Positions 1 to 12,544 are shown, counted from the first letter of the stretch. The stretch is 64,000 nucleotides of DNA from Anastrepha obliqua (GCF_027943255.1 NC_072893.1:101253784-101317783); one strand, 5' to 3'. Made by a program: numbers and translations. The notes: a model not told the origin generated them from the letters alone.

Positions 1-109
1 AATTTTGTTTTGTTGTTGTATTTAATTGAGAAAGAAGTTGTTGTTATTTTGGTCATTACATATATATTTTTTTGTACTCATATAAGTAATAAATAAAAAT
101 TATAATACT

Positions 110-480
110 TACCGTTTGACTATTTTTGACGTGATAACGTCTTATAATTCGATTTAGCCGGCTGCACGCACGAAAAAATGTGTCGTTACCTTGCTCATTT
201 GTCGTTACCTTGAATGAACTGCAAGCGAAAGAGCGGAACGAACGACAAAGCAAACGAACGGCAACGTTCGACATCTTGCTCTCTCCTACTTAAGTGAGCG
301 TATATATGTATGTATATGCGCATATGTACATATATAAATTCACGTATTTGTATTTGCATATGCCTTCTTATTGGTAATTATTAATTTGATTTATTTGAAG
401 AATTTAAAATAAAACCAAGTTTGTTAATAATACCTGTTGTTTTAATGTTATTATTATTAATTTTTTTATTATATATGAAG
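110..480 (-). repeat. Partial copy of GACGTTATCACGTC-end repeat
   Basis: Read on the minus strand, this stretch matches 52565-52990. It has an AT-rich flank with AACAAACTTGGTTTTATTTT, a block of CATATGCGCATATACATACA type, then GTTCGTTTGCTTTGTCGTTCG, two units of the GAGCAAGGTAACGACAAAT minisatellite, and the terminal sequence GACGTTATCACGTC near 130. The 72-residue reading frame across it is repeat sequence. No transposase is encoded, so the element is non-autonomous or a relic. Confidence 0.7.
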
Positions 481-639
481 GAAAAAATGTATGGTAATAT
501 TTACCACATACCTTATAAGATATGTTGTATACTAATATATGTATATAAACATGCATATACATATACAATTTCGCGCAATTTTCAAAAAGAATAAATCTAT
601 ATGTAAAGATGCATACAAGTCATATGGACATATCAAATA

Positions 640-1255
640 TACGAATCTATTCCGTACGCAAGCAAATGTAAGCTAATGTGCTTGAACTGCAAGCGAGAGC
701 GCGGAACGAACGACAAAGAGCACAATCGGCCCCCGCGTTCGGCAACGTTCGACATCTGGCTCTGTCCTAATTGAGTGAGCATATATATGTAAGTATATGC
801 GCATATGTAGGTATATAAATTCACATACTTGTATTTGCATATGCCTTCTTCCTGTGTGCATGGTAATGAACCATTTCTCTGTTGAGAATAGGAGATGATA
901 GAAAAAGTAGGAAATGAAAGGGAGTGTTTCGAGTGTAAAGTGTCTTGAAAAAGGCAAATCGATGATAATGCCTCTTAGTGTTGTTGACTTATTAACGTCT
1001 GATGCACAATCGAAATTGAAGATATCTTTCATGAATTTGATAAATGTTTCGTCATTTTGCACGTTTGTGTAAATGTAACTTGACCTATTCCATTGCAATT
1101 CCATTTACCTCCTCCTCTATATCCATACAAAATATCTATCAAACAAATAAAATTAAAATTTTGTTTTGAAAATTGCAACCATTCCATCAATATTTTCTTA
1201 TGACGTTGTCACGTTAAACTATCGTCAGTAAACCGACTTTACAGACAACCTCTTT
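640..1255 (-). repeat. Truncated copy of GTCTGTAAAGTCGG repeat element
   Basis: On the minus strand this begins GAGGTTGTCTGTAAAGTCGG (near 1250) and continues TTTAACGTGACAACGTCATAAG. It runs parallel to 31078-31640 before stopping around 640, where the minisatellite and the GACGTTATCACGTC end would follow. It contains a 143-codon open frame (673-1104) whose first 70 or so residues (starting MELQWNRSSYIYTNV) are largely shared, by translation, with the copies at 31 kb and 56.9 kb. I do not recognise the peptide. It may be a relic of the parent element's protein or chance openness in a repeat. Confidence 0.7.
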
Positions 1256-1259
1256 TTTT

Positions 1260-1954
1260 TCAGAGTAAATAGTCAGTTTATTGAGTGCGAGTTGCTTAGC
1301 ATATGCACAGCACTGTATGTGTAACACGCGCTTTTTAAATGAACGATCCCGATATTTTTTGACAGACTGTAATAACTCAACCGTTTCCAACCGATAGTCT
1401 CCAAAATTGGTACACATCTTCTACACACATTATACACAAAATGGTTTTTATCTTTTTTAACTCACTTTTTTAGCAAAAAACAATGAAAACAATTTTTAGC
1501 AAACAAATTTTTAAAGTAAATTTTTTACAGCTGGTTCTGTATTTGTTAAACAGAGGTTTAAAAAAAACCATTGCTTATTTTAATCATAGTCGAACTAGTA
1601 CTTGGTTTTTATCATAGAACCGGGCTTAAATTTAAATCCACGACCAGCTGGTACTAAAGTTGATTTTAAGCAAATTAAAATCAAAAGAAATTTACGAAAA
1701 CATGTGCGCTTAAATATTGAAAACTAGAAATAAATTGTTTCATTTTCAAGATATTGAATAAGATTTTAATATAATTACCAATGAAAGATTACTAAGTCAT
1801 TCTAATTAATTTTAATTGGACAAAAATGCTTTTTATCAGTAAAAAAACTATCAAAAATCAACTCGAAATTTTAGTTACTTTAAACTGGCACTTTATTATT
1901 CAATGAAGCAGGAAAACAAAAATATTTCAATGTAAATTTATAAACAGAGATTTG
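1260..1954. other. AT-rich intergenic, no supported gene
   Basis: This is low-GC sequence with homopolymer runs. I see no recognisable protein, RNA gene or repeat boundary in it. Confidence 0.5.
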
Positions 1955-2480
1955 TTAAGGGGGTGGTAGGGTTTAGCGCTAAAAAAAACACTTTTTTTTA
2001 ATTTTTTACAGAAATATGGCTTAAGATACTTCAATAAAATCAGTTGCATGTTATTGTACATCTTTTCAATAAGTTTTTAAAAAATATTAATAATAAAATA
2101 TTGACAAATAAGCCCATGACAGAGTTGTTTTGGAGATATGTTTTTCGAGAGGTGCTCTGCGGTGCCAATCGGCATTCGTCGTAGAATCATCTGAAACTAA
2201 AAAAGTCGATTTTTTCAGTTAAAGTATGACGTAAAAAAACAGTGGGGGGGGAGGTATTTTTGATTTAGAAAACGTGTGCCAAATTTGAAAAGAATCGGTT
2301 GAATAGTTTCGGAGTTGTGATTAGCACCGACTTTTAAGAAGTCGTGGGAAAAACGCGTTTGAAAAAATGACTCGGAAAAATTATCGATGCTCCGCATTCG
2401 AGGTAGAGTGCCTACAAAGGCTATAACTTTGAGAGTTCTGCTCCGATCCACTTAAAATTTTGACACAACATTCTTGAAAT
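1955..2480. mobile_element. piggyBac-like MITE, one end only
   Basis: The sequence TTAAGGGGGTGGTAGGGTTT at 1955 has the TTAA plus G-run form of a piggyBac-type terminus and resembles the complete MITE at 45543-46262. No matching right terminus was found downstream, so the extent is approximate. The 78-codon minus-strand frame (2215-2451) has no recognisable domain. Confidence 0.4.
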
Positions 2481-3269
2481 GTTTCTTGTTGTTTTTGTTG
2501 AAGTGGTTGAGAATTTCTACTGAAATAGTCCTAATTAGCGACCAGCACTGTTTTACTACCAAAATTCTCGTGTGATGATGTATTTTTGTTTTTTAGGTAT
2601 ATGAGATCCAAGTATAGCAGCAAATTCTTTATCTCGATGTCGAGACCTCATTAATTTTCTGTAAGAAAGGCTTACCAGTCTTGCCCTAGCTAGCCCTGAT
2701 CATTCACATAATTAGTGGAAAAGACTCTCCTTCACCCCGCTTGACAGCTTCTGCAAATGGGATTGAAAGGAAGGTTGGGTCTGCTGCATTATCCCCTTCT
2801 TTCCAATAACCTGTAAGAATTGCAGTGATCCGTGAAATGTTTGACTAAACTAAATTGGCTACGGTAGTAAAGAAAATATACCCAATTCTTAATATTTAAT
2901 CCCTTAATTAAGCCTAGATTTAAGGCGTAACTATAATTATGCGCCAGCAAGTCTACATTTCCTTGAATGAGATAAAATTGCGATGCCTGCCACACCCACT
3001 AAGAGAGGAGTATCTTAGAAAACCTACCTCACGCTGAACCGCGCATGGTTTAGAAGTTCACAACAAGTACTAAACCTAAATAAATGTAAACAATTTCTAC
3101 CTAAAATTATTTTCTTAAAAAATTTGTAACCACCTAATTTTCACGCCGACAGGTTGATCCCTTCGTGTGTTTACCACGTTAAACAATTTGCTAAACATAT
3201 CCAGAACATTGAAAAAATTACTAAAATTACTCACACATTACGGCATAAGTCCCCTGACAGTTCAGTTGA

Positions 3270-3620
3270 TATAGTTCAACCAGCAATGTCTTTCGAGCGC
3301 CCAGGCAACAATTGCACAGTACACCGGGCAGACAGTGGACATCATCAGATGTCCAGCTGGCTTGCCCTTAAATGCACAGTTGCGACAATGCACGATATTG
3401 CCGCAACCTGCACTCCTGTGCCCTTCCTGCCCGCACCTTCAGCAGACATCCTTCTTGGCCCTGCATTCTGCCACCCGATAGTCAAAGCCCATGCAGCGGA
3501 AGCAGCCAGGCGTCAACTTGTCCGGCCGTACCCGAAAGGAAAACCATTTCACGTAGCAACGTCCTGCATTACCATGTCCATGCCCTCAAGGAAAACATTC
3601 GTCACCTCATCAGGGCTAAA
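3270..3620 (-). pseudogene. LINE ORF1 (gag-like) fragment with CCHC zinc knuckles
   Basis: Translated on the minus strand, this region shows a row of Cys/His knuckles: CFRCMGFDYRVAEC (His replaced by Tyr), then an imperfect C-x-RCGQEGHRSAGC knuckle with a stop codon inside it, then CRNCAFKGKPAGH followed by a later Cys. This spacing is typical of the nucleic-acid-binding C-terminus of ORF1 in jockey/R1-type non-LTR retrotransposons. A frameshift near 3555 and the in-frame stop near 3450 show that it is dead. The 233-codon plus-strand frame over the same bases is the antisense shadow. Confidence 0.65.
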
Positions 3621-4079
3621 CTTCAGGTATTTCTTAGGCCTTTTATTTTTTCTTCAATTAAATTCTGTTCCAAAGTTCTGGTTTGTTCTCAAGTGTTTCT
3701 GTTGCTGCTTGGTTTTGTGTCTTTTTCTTTGGAAATGTAAAACTGCCACGACCTCCAGTAGAAAAGTATCTATGTGGTTTATTTTCGACGGCAACTACAT
3801 TAACGCGTTCATAACGGTGTCCTCCGAAAAGCTGTCATACAATTACACCTATTAAATTTTATGGGGTCGAATATTAAGAAGAAAGTTTTCAAATACTCGT
3901 ATCCAAACTCTCTTCATAACGAAAGCTTAATGGTATTTTCAGAGAATTATGTATGTGCATACATTCATATGTATATCTGCTGGGATATAACATCCAAAAA
4001 TTAAAAGAAAAAATTTAGAACTAGCAACAAGTGTTGCTACCTTATTGCTGCTTGTAAAAATGAAGCTTAGTGTTTTTTT

Positions 4080-4340
4080 TGTGGGTGAGGTGGGATTCTA
4101 AATGCCTTCGCACTTACAGCGACTGTCGTCAGTGTAGCCACTACAACAATCCCTCCCCCTGGAGGGAGGATAATACTTTTCTCTTTGGGAAGGCCCAGAA
4201 CGATGCCCATTAAATGGACCAATACTACTCACCCACGTCTGGGTCCACTATATTTGTAGCCAGCTTCATGATATAGGCTCGTCTTCTAATGTCTCTGTGC
4301 CGTCATACCAGTAGCATGTGGGGCATGCTCCTCTCACATG
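4080..4340. repeat. Probable dispersed repeat, unclassified
   Basis: This GC-richer block stands out from its flanks. It contains GTGGGTGAGGTGGGATTCTA and ATCCCTCCCCCTGGAGGGAG. No coding frame or terminal repeats are visible. It may be the untranslated part of the LINE whose 3' coding end lies just downstream (4620-5160, minus). Confidence 0.3.
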
Positions 4341-4619
4341 GTTGTATGGAGGCTTATGAAAATTAAGCAAACTGTAAAGATATGCATAGATGGGTAACTA
4401 AAGCTCGTAGGCCTAGAAAATTATCAGGCAGATGTATTGACAATATCAACCAAAGTCCAAAAAGTGTACTTTTACACGATGACAATAAACATGATCCAAT
4501 TCTGATTGCTTAATTCACATTTGTGAAAGAAAATAAAGAGTGGCGAAAATAAAATATTCTGCCCATAATTCAGTCACATGAGCTAATTAATTTTTCACAT
4601 TCGGTAAGTGGCTATAGGG

Positions 4620-5160
4620 TATAAAGATTAAGACGTGAATGACGTGCTTGAACATTTCGCAAAAATTGCAAGAACGGCGCTGCCAACAGGACATAAAAGC
4701 CAATAGAAAATAAGTCCCAAGGGAGGAAATATGCTTATGTAGTGGATGACTATTACTGGAGACTTATACGCGATTTCCCTAGCCGAAAAGAGCAAAGACA
4801 ACCACAGGGCAACTGAGAAGAAGATGATGAAATGATTCCACTTCATCCTCCAGACAGCTGCTGCACAAAGGACTCAAAACGCTAACAAGTCTCACCGCGT
4901 GAATACGTAGCGAACAATGTCCGGATAGGCCACCCCATATTTCGAGAGTTGCGATTTGCCTTGAAGAAATATGAACGGAAAGAGTCCCACTCAGACCCAT
5001 CAACAATGGCAGCGACATGATTTCCATAAGCAACCTAGCCAGCAACCCAAAACAAGGCCAAGAAGCTACACTCTTCACTCTTCCCAGATAAACTGGCTGG
5101 TTTGGCCGGTCTTGACCCGATGTAGCGAACTGCCCTGGAATAACGTTATTAAAAGTGTTT
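4620..5160 (-). pseudogene. LINE ORF2 C-terminal fragment (zinc-ribbon tail)
   Basis: The minus-strand frame at 4779-5078 contains LSGHCSLRIHAVRL and then CSSCLEDEVESFHHLLLSCP. This is the Cys-x2-Cys...His...Cys tail that follows the RT/RNase H domains in many insect non-LTR retrotransposons. The frame shifts near 4850 and runs on as EIAYKSPVIVIHYISIF. No RT domain is nearby, so this is a truncated relic. Confidence 0.65.
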
Positions 5161-6265
5161 TCATCGATATCAGTTTTTATTAGTTTATATAAGACCTATG
5201 GATCTAAGACGATTAATTGATTCCGTGTAACTTGAAATCGTGTAAGTGGAAACTCAGATTTAGTGTCTTATACAATATATTTTCACTTTTCAAAAGTAGG
5301 AAGCAAAAGCATTCTGCAGATAGCTTAATTAAATATATTAATATGTTGTATGTTAAATAGTTATTATTTTGTCTTTTTTATGAAAATCGAAAAAACTGTG
5401 CATGTAGAAAATTGTGCAACTCAAATACCGAGTATCTACCGGCGAATCTATTGAAGGTCGTAGCTAAGAATGATAAAAAAACAGATTACGCCTTCCGAAT
5501 TCGCCGTGTCATAAGAGCGGATGAATAAACAAGCAAAAGGAAGGGGAATTACTTATTTCTGATATTCATCTCATAGCAGTCGGAAATTTGCAATCCAGAG
5601 TACTTTTCTCTTGGCACAGGCCCACAGTGCGAAAATCACCGATCATGAAATAACACTCATCACTAGGGCAAAGAAGCGTGAAGTACCGTATTGAGTAATG
5701 AGTAATAACTCTATATAGTATATTAAACAATTTTAATGAGGAATTTTTTGCATATATATGTAGGTGCATACATGCGTACATACATTCGTAAGTATGCGGG
5801 CATGCATTGTCCCTTAGCACAAATTATAAAGTACTCCGGTAACGTTAGTACCGGTTTTATTGAATGCAACAACTAATAAAATTGAATATGAAATTAGCAT
5901 TTACATTTTTATACCTAGTGCATAAAAGAGTTAGGGTATTTCCATTTTAATGATTTATAAAGATTGTTTTTAAAACGTCTTCGAGGAGGTTCAGTGGCTC
6001 TAGAAATTGTATACAGGTGATTCACTAATTATGGATGTATTCCGAAAATTATACTGTTTGGTGAGGTTTTGAGCCAGAGGCATAATCAAGCCGCAAGTAC
6101 AAGAAAGGTTGAGCTTCATCATCAGTTAAGTCCGATATAGAGTGGTACATATATGACAAAAGTGTCTAAATATAACCTGAAGACGGCTGGTTTCAGTAGA
6201 ATGACAAGCTGGCAATCACTGTTATGCTATTACTATGTCTTTCTTATAATCTAATAGATAATTTC
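5161..6265. other. AT-rich intergenic, no supported gene
   Basis: There are only short frames with no family resemblance. A short stretch near 5500-5550 (CCTTCCGAATTCGC and AAACAAGCAAAAGGAAG) resembles part of the repeat at 52050-52100 and 53090-53130. Confidence 0.4.
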
Positions 6266-6269
6266 ACCG

Positions 6270-6700
6270 CATTTACTTTTTGAAAGTGATATCCGGCACA
6301 TGTCCACCGCGACTGCGAGTTAGATGGTCCATTCCATCAGTCCAATTATTTTACTACTTTTTCTAACAAATCTGGCCATATGGTGTCCATGTTGTCAAGT
6401 TGGAACCGAATGTCGTCGATGTTTAGCTGATTAATTTGTGCAAATAAAAATTAGCGCTAACCATTCACGGTAACGGGAGCTCTTTTCTTATTTCGAAAGA
6501 AATAAGGACCGATGATGCCACCAGTGCTCTATGAATTTCGCGAACAGGTTTATTTTTTTAAGTGAATTTCCACAATTTGGAAGCGTTATTCTGGCGTTAA
6601 ACAATTCATGATGTCTTGCCAAACCTTACTGTTCAGAAATGTCAACACAGTTTACCATTCTCAGCTGTCAAATCATAGTTATCGATATCGATTGCACTTA
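6270..6700 (-). pseudogene. Degenerate DD41D-type mariner transposase relic
   Basis: Minus-strand translation recovers scattered signatures in the correct order. A start-like MNCLTPE-stop-RFQIVEIHL near 6605 is followed by GGIIGPYFFRN, VTVNG and a DDIRFQLDNMDTIW-like stretch. The segment from the HTH to the first catalytic Asp is missing, and several stops interrupt the frame. The order and wording match the DD41D elements at 12.5 and 53.6 kb. It is an old internally deleted copy. Confidence 0.5.
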
Positions 6701-7499
6701 TGCAGCTAAAAAACAACCGATATCATCGATTTATTGGAAAATATTATTTTACGGTGTTCTTCATATGTATTATATAAAAATCTTTATCTGTCTGTAGAAT
6801 TTGCATGATGCGTCAATAAACGGAAACTGAGTAGCCTTCTACGAAGAGAAGTAAATATAACAAGCACTAACAATCTCCCTTGGCTCTGAAAGGAGGAGAC
6901 CACATTTGTTGGTCTCTCATTGATCACGAACGAACAAATAACAAATGCAGCCTACGCCTCAAATACTAGACAAATTATGCTCCGAGATGACATACCTCAG
7001 ATACTTCGTCTGTGTGTACATACAACCTTTATATAATATATAAGTATATATTTTCGTCATAAATGTGAACTGCATAGATATGTACATACATATCTACCAT
7101 TTAAAAAATTTACATAATACCTGTATTTTTATCTCAATTTATAACACACTTCTAACACAAATACTATATAACTAACCGTAATGCAGAAACGTGTATAATA
7201 TATAGTATAGCAAACAATGTAAAACAACTCACTTTCATTGGCATTGGATTATGGTGTAGACATTAACGGGCTATAATTCATACATAACAACTTTTTTTTT
7301 GTTTTTTTTTTTTTAGCAAGTTGAATTATCTTCCCCTGCAGTGAAAAAGTACACTAGGAACATTAGTATATACACATTTTAGTATTTATAAATTTTTTTA
7401 ATTATTTTTATAATTATTTCAATCAAACACTAGTTTGGCCAATGTGGTCTAGGTATAAGCGCCTCTAAAATTAAAGTGTCTGAAAAATAAATCAAGTCC

Positions 7500-7641
7500 C
7501 GTCTTTTTCAGGTAACGTCTGGTGTTCCTCAAGGCAGTATTTTGGGCTCACTTCTCTTCATAATTTTTATTAATGATGTTTTCCAATTTCGGAATTACTG
7601 CGCTGCGCTATGACCTTGAATCTTGAAAATTAAGGTTTATT
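7500..7641 (+). pseudogene. Jockey-like LINE reverse transcriptase fragment (left part)
   Basis: Plus-strand translation gives VTSGVPQGSILGSLLFIIFI followed by NDVF, the conserved RT block with the PQGS motif. About 40 codons on comes a region ending SDIDKMYSWCEKNY that is then interrupted by the insertion at 7689-8472. The YxDD block is absent or eroded, so the copy is dead. Confidence 0.75.
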
Positions 7642-8519
7642 GCAATCAGACATAGACAAAATGTATTCTTGGTGCGAAAAAAATTATTTCATTTCATTTC
7701 ATTTATTGCCCAAAATCATTTTAACATAGGAGTTTACAAAGTTATGATAAAATTAGATTATTTAGCATTATCCTAACATACATTTGTATTTATCTAGGAG
7801 TTTAAAACTTATTTTTCTTTTGATTATACAATAGGTTATCATTATTATTTGGAATGTCTTTGGCATAATTTTAAAACTTATTTATATTCTCCCAAAAAGG
7901 GCTTAGAAAGGAGATAACGTATATTAAACTTCTATAATTTATTTGGCTATAAATTGATCAATGTTATAAACTAAATTTTCATCGTTGAAGTTGTAAGTAT
8001 TGTATCGCCTATGATACTATATTGCTTTACTATTTTTATGTAACATATTATTATTTTTTAGTATTTTTAAATATATTGGTGATAAATGTTTTTCTGTTAG
8101 AGGTAATGATATTTCTCTTGCCTTTGACAGATATTTGTTTATCAGTTCATTTTCTATGAATGTCAGTTTATCAACAAATCTTACTGACGATTTCATTAAG
8201 AAAAAGTCTATGCGTGATATTTTACATTTTTCATATAAACTTTTATTAGAAACTCTTTTCCGAAAAGTACCACTTCTGTAAGGTTGGCGGATAAGACCGC
8301 TACAAATTCTTAAAACATATCATTCAAATCGTCTGAGTCTCTCCATTTAGCTCGACGAAATGTTGAACCATATCGGATGAGCATAAGATATGATTGGTCT
8401 AATTATTTGTTTGTAAATATTTATTTTAATACAGTTCGATAGTCCACCCTGCCTTCTTAATAAATTACAATAGCAATCAGACATAGACAAAATGTATTCT
8501 TGGTGCGAAAAAAATTATT
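7642..8519 (-). mobile_element. 5'-truncated LINE inserted with a 47-bp target duplication
   Basis: The 47 bases at 7642-7688 are repeated at 8473-8519 and bracket a 784-bp insert. Read on the minus strand, the insert encodes the region downstream of a LINE RT (INIYKQIIRPIISYAHPIWF, then MERLRRFE, then LYEKCKISRIDFFLMKSSVR). It ends with a (TGAAA)n-type tail at 7689-7705. A 5' truncation, a 3' simple-repeat tail and a long target-site duplication are the hallmarks of target-primed reverse transcription. The insert carries stop codons. Confidence 0.8.
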
Positions 8520-8700
8520 GAATGCTGACAAATACTCTTTTACAGAGAAGTGAACACCTATCATATTTTGGGGTTTAAACTGAAAAATGTAGACAAATCA
8601 AAGGCTTACTTCATTTCAAATGCGTACGCTGTGTTAGTTTTTGTACACATTTCTAAGATCCTTATACACTCAAAAAGTTGTATATAGCATTTGTTAGGAC
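8520..8700 (+). pseudogene. Continuation of the interrupted jockey-like RT
   Basis: Directly after the second target duplication, the host LINE resumes (NADKYSF, then YHILGFKL-like sequence by reading across frames), followed by unrelated sequence from about 8690. Support comes mainly from continuity with 7500-7688. Confidence 0.45.
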
Positions 8701-8740
8701 CTGTTGTTGTAGCGGCATAAACATTTCCCATAATTAATCA
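8698..8740 (-). repeat. Fragment of TTGTTGTAGC-tailed retroposon
   Basis: CTGTTGTTGTAGCGGCATAAACATTTCCCATA is the reverse complement of the 3' end of the dispersed retroposon seen at 39455-39585 and 56410-56545. Confidence 0.5.
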
Positions 8741-8879
8741 TAATTTTTGTACCTGTAATGTGCCCAATGGCCGACGCTTCGACCTAAAAGATCCTATTGA
8801 CTGGCACTAATACCATTAAATGTATTACATCAGGTTCTATTTAACCTAGATGTTCCCTGCCTCAGACTGGGTATCGGTT

Positions 8880-9330
8880 GAAAACCAAATTTTTTCTCTG
8901 TAAATGTTACGCCTTGCGGACAAATTTCAGAATATCTGCACAAGGAGCATTCTTCAGTTCATTCGGATCCATTTGATATCGATGAAAGATGTGCAGTCTT
9001 GTCTTTGCCAAGGCGATACAGTAGCTCTGTAGTTTCATCATCCTCCAGTTGAGTCTCCACTCTGTCTCATTCCCAATGTGAGTTTTTGAGAGATGGCATT
9101 TTAAGTAATAGTGACCTGTCAGAAAACCAACTATGTCTACTGCAATAGACAGCACAATTCTTTAAGTATTCTCCCAACTTTTACCCTGCATTTAACTTTT
9201 GCCCAGTTGATACCACAGTATGGTTCTGGACCAGGAAAAACTGCTACCGACTCCGCCCTAGCGCCATTTTTACATGATTCGTGCGCCAGTGAGCAAATGA
9301 AATTATGCTATAAATACCCGCTTTGCGCGA
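8880..9330 (-). pseudogene. LINE RNase H to C-terminal tail fragment
   Basis: On the minus strand, SVAVFPGPEPYCGINWAKVK is followed, in another frame, by SIAVDIVGFLTGHYYLKCHL. The frame then runs ALAKTRLHIFHRYQMDPNEL to KNAPCADILKFVRK. This matches the linker and zinc-ribbon tail that close ORF2 of RNase H-bearing LINEs. The Cys residues of the ribbon are eroded and a frameshift separates the two parts. Confidence 0.7.
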
Positions 9331-9459
9331 ACCTTGAACTCAATGATGCCAAAGATATCGATTTATCTCTTCCTGGAGCGGTATTCAAAAATTTAATCCT
9401 TAATCATATACAAACTCATAGAGTCTATTTATATGTGCTTAGCTAGTAAGAATATCATT

Positions 9460-11990
9460 GCGTTCCATAGTTAATCAAATAAAGAAAAATAGGTAGGTGG
9501 TCGAAAATCTTGCAGATTCATACATGTAAGTCAAGCACTTGAAGAATATTATCGACTGGGTTTGATTAAAATCTAGTAAAATTTCTCAGTATTGAATGTG
9601 AAAAAAAAAAATAATATACCACAACAATCCATTTACTATAAATCCCGTCCAGGTGCACTTCTAGAACAGTCTAATTTATGTGCCTTATCTTCTCCATTTA
9701 AGCAACTAGTAAATGCTAATTATTACCGCTTCCGAACGCGAACTTTATTTGACCGATGATTAGCTTGCATAGAATGCAGATCTGTACGCTTTTTAAAATA
9801 ATTTGAAACCAATGTTAAATTCGACAGACAATATTTATGAAAGATAAAGCCGCAATCTTGCTCACGCTGCTACGTTTGTCAAAACACTCGATAGGGTATT
9901 CGCTGGACCGAGTACTCATACTTTAGAGACTGATATCACTACTCGACCCATAAAACGTGAAGTGATTCTCAATTTGCGAATCTAAAATGACGATTTTTCT
10001 TTCTCAGTACAGTTCGCTCAGGGTAAGTTTTGTTGCTTATTTTCAAAGATTAATCAATGGGTATAAAACAATTTTCAAATTATTCTCAAAGATTTGTCAG
10101 TGGGTATAAAACAACTCGAAATTAAAAACTATTTTTCCTTTATATTGTTTCTATTATTTCCCACGTGTTTGCATTTATTTAAAACTATTCAATTCTTTAA
10201 TAGACATTTCTTCAATTCCATTTCATTTTTTCGTAATTCCATTAACTCTGCAATTGTGTGATTAAATCTACAAAAGAGGAACAATAAATACATTCCACAT
10301 GTACTATGATCACGACATCTAAATGAGTTTGCTGTATTTTATAAACACGATGCATCTTGTGTAAGTAATGACATATCTTAAAGCTTGTTGGCGATTATGC
10401 ACTGGCGATCGAGAAAAGTATGCGGGGTGGAGGCTGAATTTATTATATTAGTTGTTATAAATTATATAGGAAAAATATTTTGTTTTAGTAAGAAATAAAT
10501 TATGTTGTTTAATAAATATTTTTTGGCACATAGAAGTCAAAAAATTACCTAACCTAATTCTTCCTTCTTCAAAACTATTTTTTCCATTTGTACAATCGAA
10601 ATGGCAATCAAGGCCTAAGGATCGGTTAAGAGTTTATAAAGTAATTTTAAAGATCTCAGGAAGCATTTTCAGCAGCATTGTGCAAGTCTGCAAAGGATCC
10701 CGGGACAATGTAATATTTAGTGAAATTAAAGAGCAGACGAATGCGCAAAAGAACAGCAATCGATTGCACTAGCAAAAGTGAGAAAGAAAAACAAAATAAG
10801 TGCAGTGACAAATTCCTATCACGTGACAGTTAATTCAATTCCAGCTTGATTCAAAAGATGGAGAGCAACGCCTGAATTGTTTTAAAATATCACGTGCGAC
10901 TTGCGTTTATAAAGGTTACAATGGCAAAAGCTGTCACGCGAATAAAGTTTTCACCATTAACGAGATTCACAATTATGGAAAAGGTGCTGTACATTTAGGA
11001 CTTGAAGTACAACCCCCAGCCTTATTGTCAATTTAATGAAATTTATATTTACATACTATACATCTACGCTTCTTGGTAAACATTATTATTTATATAAGAA
11101 AGTTCTGCGATTTATAGAAAGTTACAAGATTAGGGGGATTTTCGGAAAGAAAACGAAGAGATCGGAAAGATGACGATCTGGCGATTGTTGTCCAGAAAAT
11201 GCAGAAATCATGGAAGAGTTAGTTTAACGCAAGGGTGAATGATGGTATCAGTGGAAAGAAGATGAACAGCGCGGCCACCTCAACATCTACGATAAAATTG
11301 ACCTTCCGTTAAGCGACTCGGAGGAATAGCAACAGTGCGACTAAAGAACAAAAAAGCTGCGGCATACGACGGACCGTAGACTTTCCAACCTCAGCGGTAA
11401 GGCGTGTTCATCAACTCCAATAGAGAATAAAATTGGACGATGAGATGAGAAATGTTCTGCGGAAAATGAATGGACCTTTGGGCGGCGAATATTGCAGGCG
11501 ATGAAATAATGAGTTGTATAATTTATAGTATATATTGGCAGGGACCATAGATCCAATGTCTTGATTAGACGGGCCATGTTGTAAGGATTGATACAATGCT
11601 GGTAATGGTGGGATGCATAGTGTTGGGATGAAAAGAAGGAATTGACTGCATTTTGTACCTTAAATTAACATCAGTAAGTATCCAATCGATTTTAATGTCT
11701 GGTACACAATATAATTGCTGAAATATTCAGACTTCATTTCAAAACCCGAGATTGTATCACCAAGCTTCAGTATAAATAGATGCACCAGAATAAGCTATAC
11801 TGATCGAAAAAGTTCTGCCTAATATAATTTATATAATTTCTATCGCTGTAAATCATCTTTAAACGTAAGGGAATTAAATTCAGTTTAATGTTGTAAAACA
11901 GTCTACCAAGGAAAAACTGTCAGTCCCACATACCCATATAAACGTTTCATACGAGTATACTAAATTTGTAAACAGTTAATGAATAACTTT
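9460..11990. other. Intergenic, no supported gene
   Basis: This is AT-rich sequence with short frames only. A near-direct repeat (ATTTTCAAAGATTAATCAATGGGTATAAAACA and a variant) lies at 10036-10115. There is no recognisable domain on either strand. Confidence 0.45.
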
Positions 11991-12014
11991 TTTATTGACA
12001 CTATTATAGTGATT

Positions 12015-12542
12015 CCGGATTCCGCGAATGTTCTTACTCATTATTTAATTAAATTAACACTTGAGGACCAATCAATACTGTATGTCTATACTAATAGAGT
12101 TGAACGTCACTACACAAACGAATCAAGAAATCACGCTTTGCAATAATAGCTTAAACGACTTGAGGAATCGATATTCACTGCAGAGTCAAAGGCAATTTAT
12201 CCACGTTTACAATTCAAAAAGTAAAAAAAGGCAAACACATTTTCTGCACTTACTCATTAGCAGCAATGAAAGCGATTTGCAGCAGTACACCAAAACGTCA
12301 TAATAATGGAAATTTTCGATTTACTTCCCCAATTCACACACAAATCGAAGGTAATGTGGGTTCCCAGTTACAGAGGAATCAAAGGCAATGTAGCCACAGA
12401 CGCCACAGCAAAGTTCGCACTACAAGGACCAATGCAGCTACAACAAGCAATATCTACTTGTAGATCAGGTATAAATGTGAATGATAAATTTCTAGTATAT
12501 GCTTTATTTATTTATCTATCTATTTACTTACAGTCTATAATA
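12015..12542 (+). pseudogene. LINE RNase H domain fragment
   Basis: Reading across frames on the plus strand gives YVYTNRVERHYTNESRNHAL, SIFTAESKAIY and then DLLPQFTHKSKVMWVPSYRG followed by IKGNVATDATAKFALQGP. These correspond to the RNase H core: an acidic start, TAESKAI around the second acid, and WVPSHxGIxGNExAD at the end. Frameshifts and an E-to-V change in GNExAD show decay. The mariner at 12545 sits immediately after it. Confidence 0.7.
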
Positions 12543-12544
12543 TA

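Noticed and set aside
3154..3855. 233-codon plus-strand frame, a possible gene
   Set aside because: It lies antisense to a clear CCHC zinc-knuckle region of a LINE ORF1; its own translation has no domain and the Cys-rich end is low-complexity.
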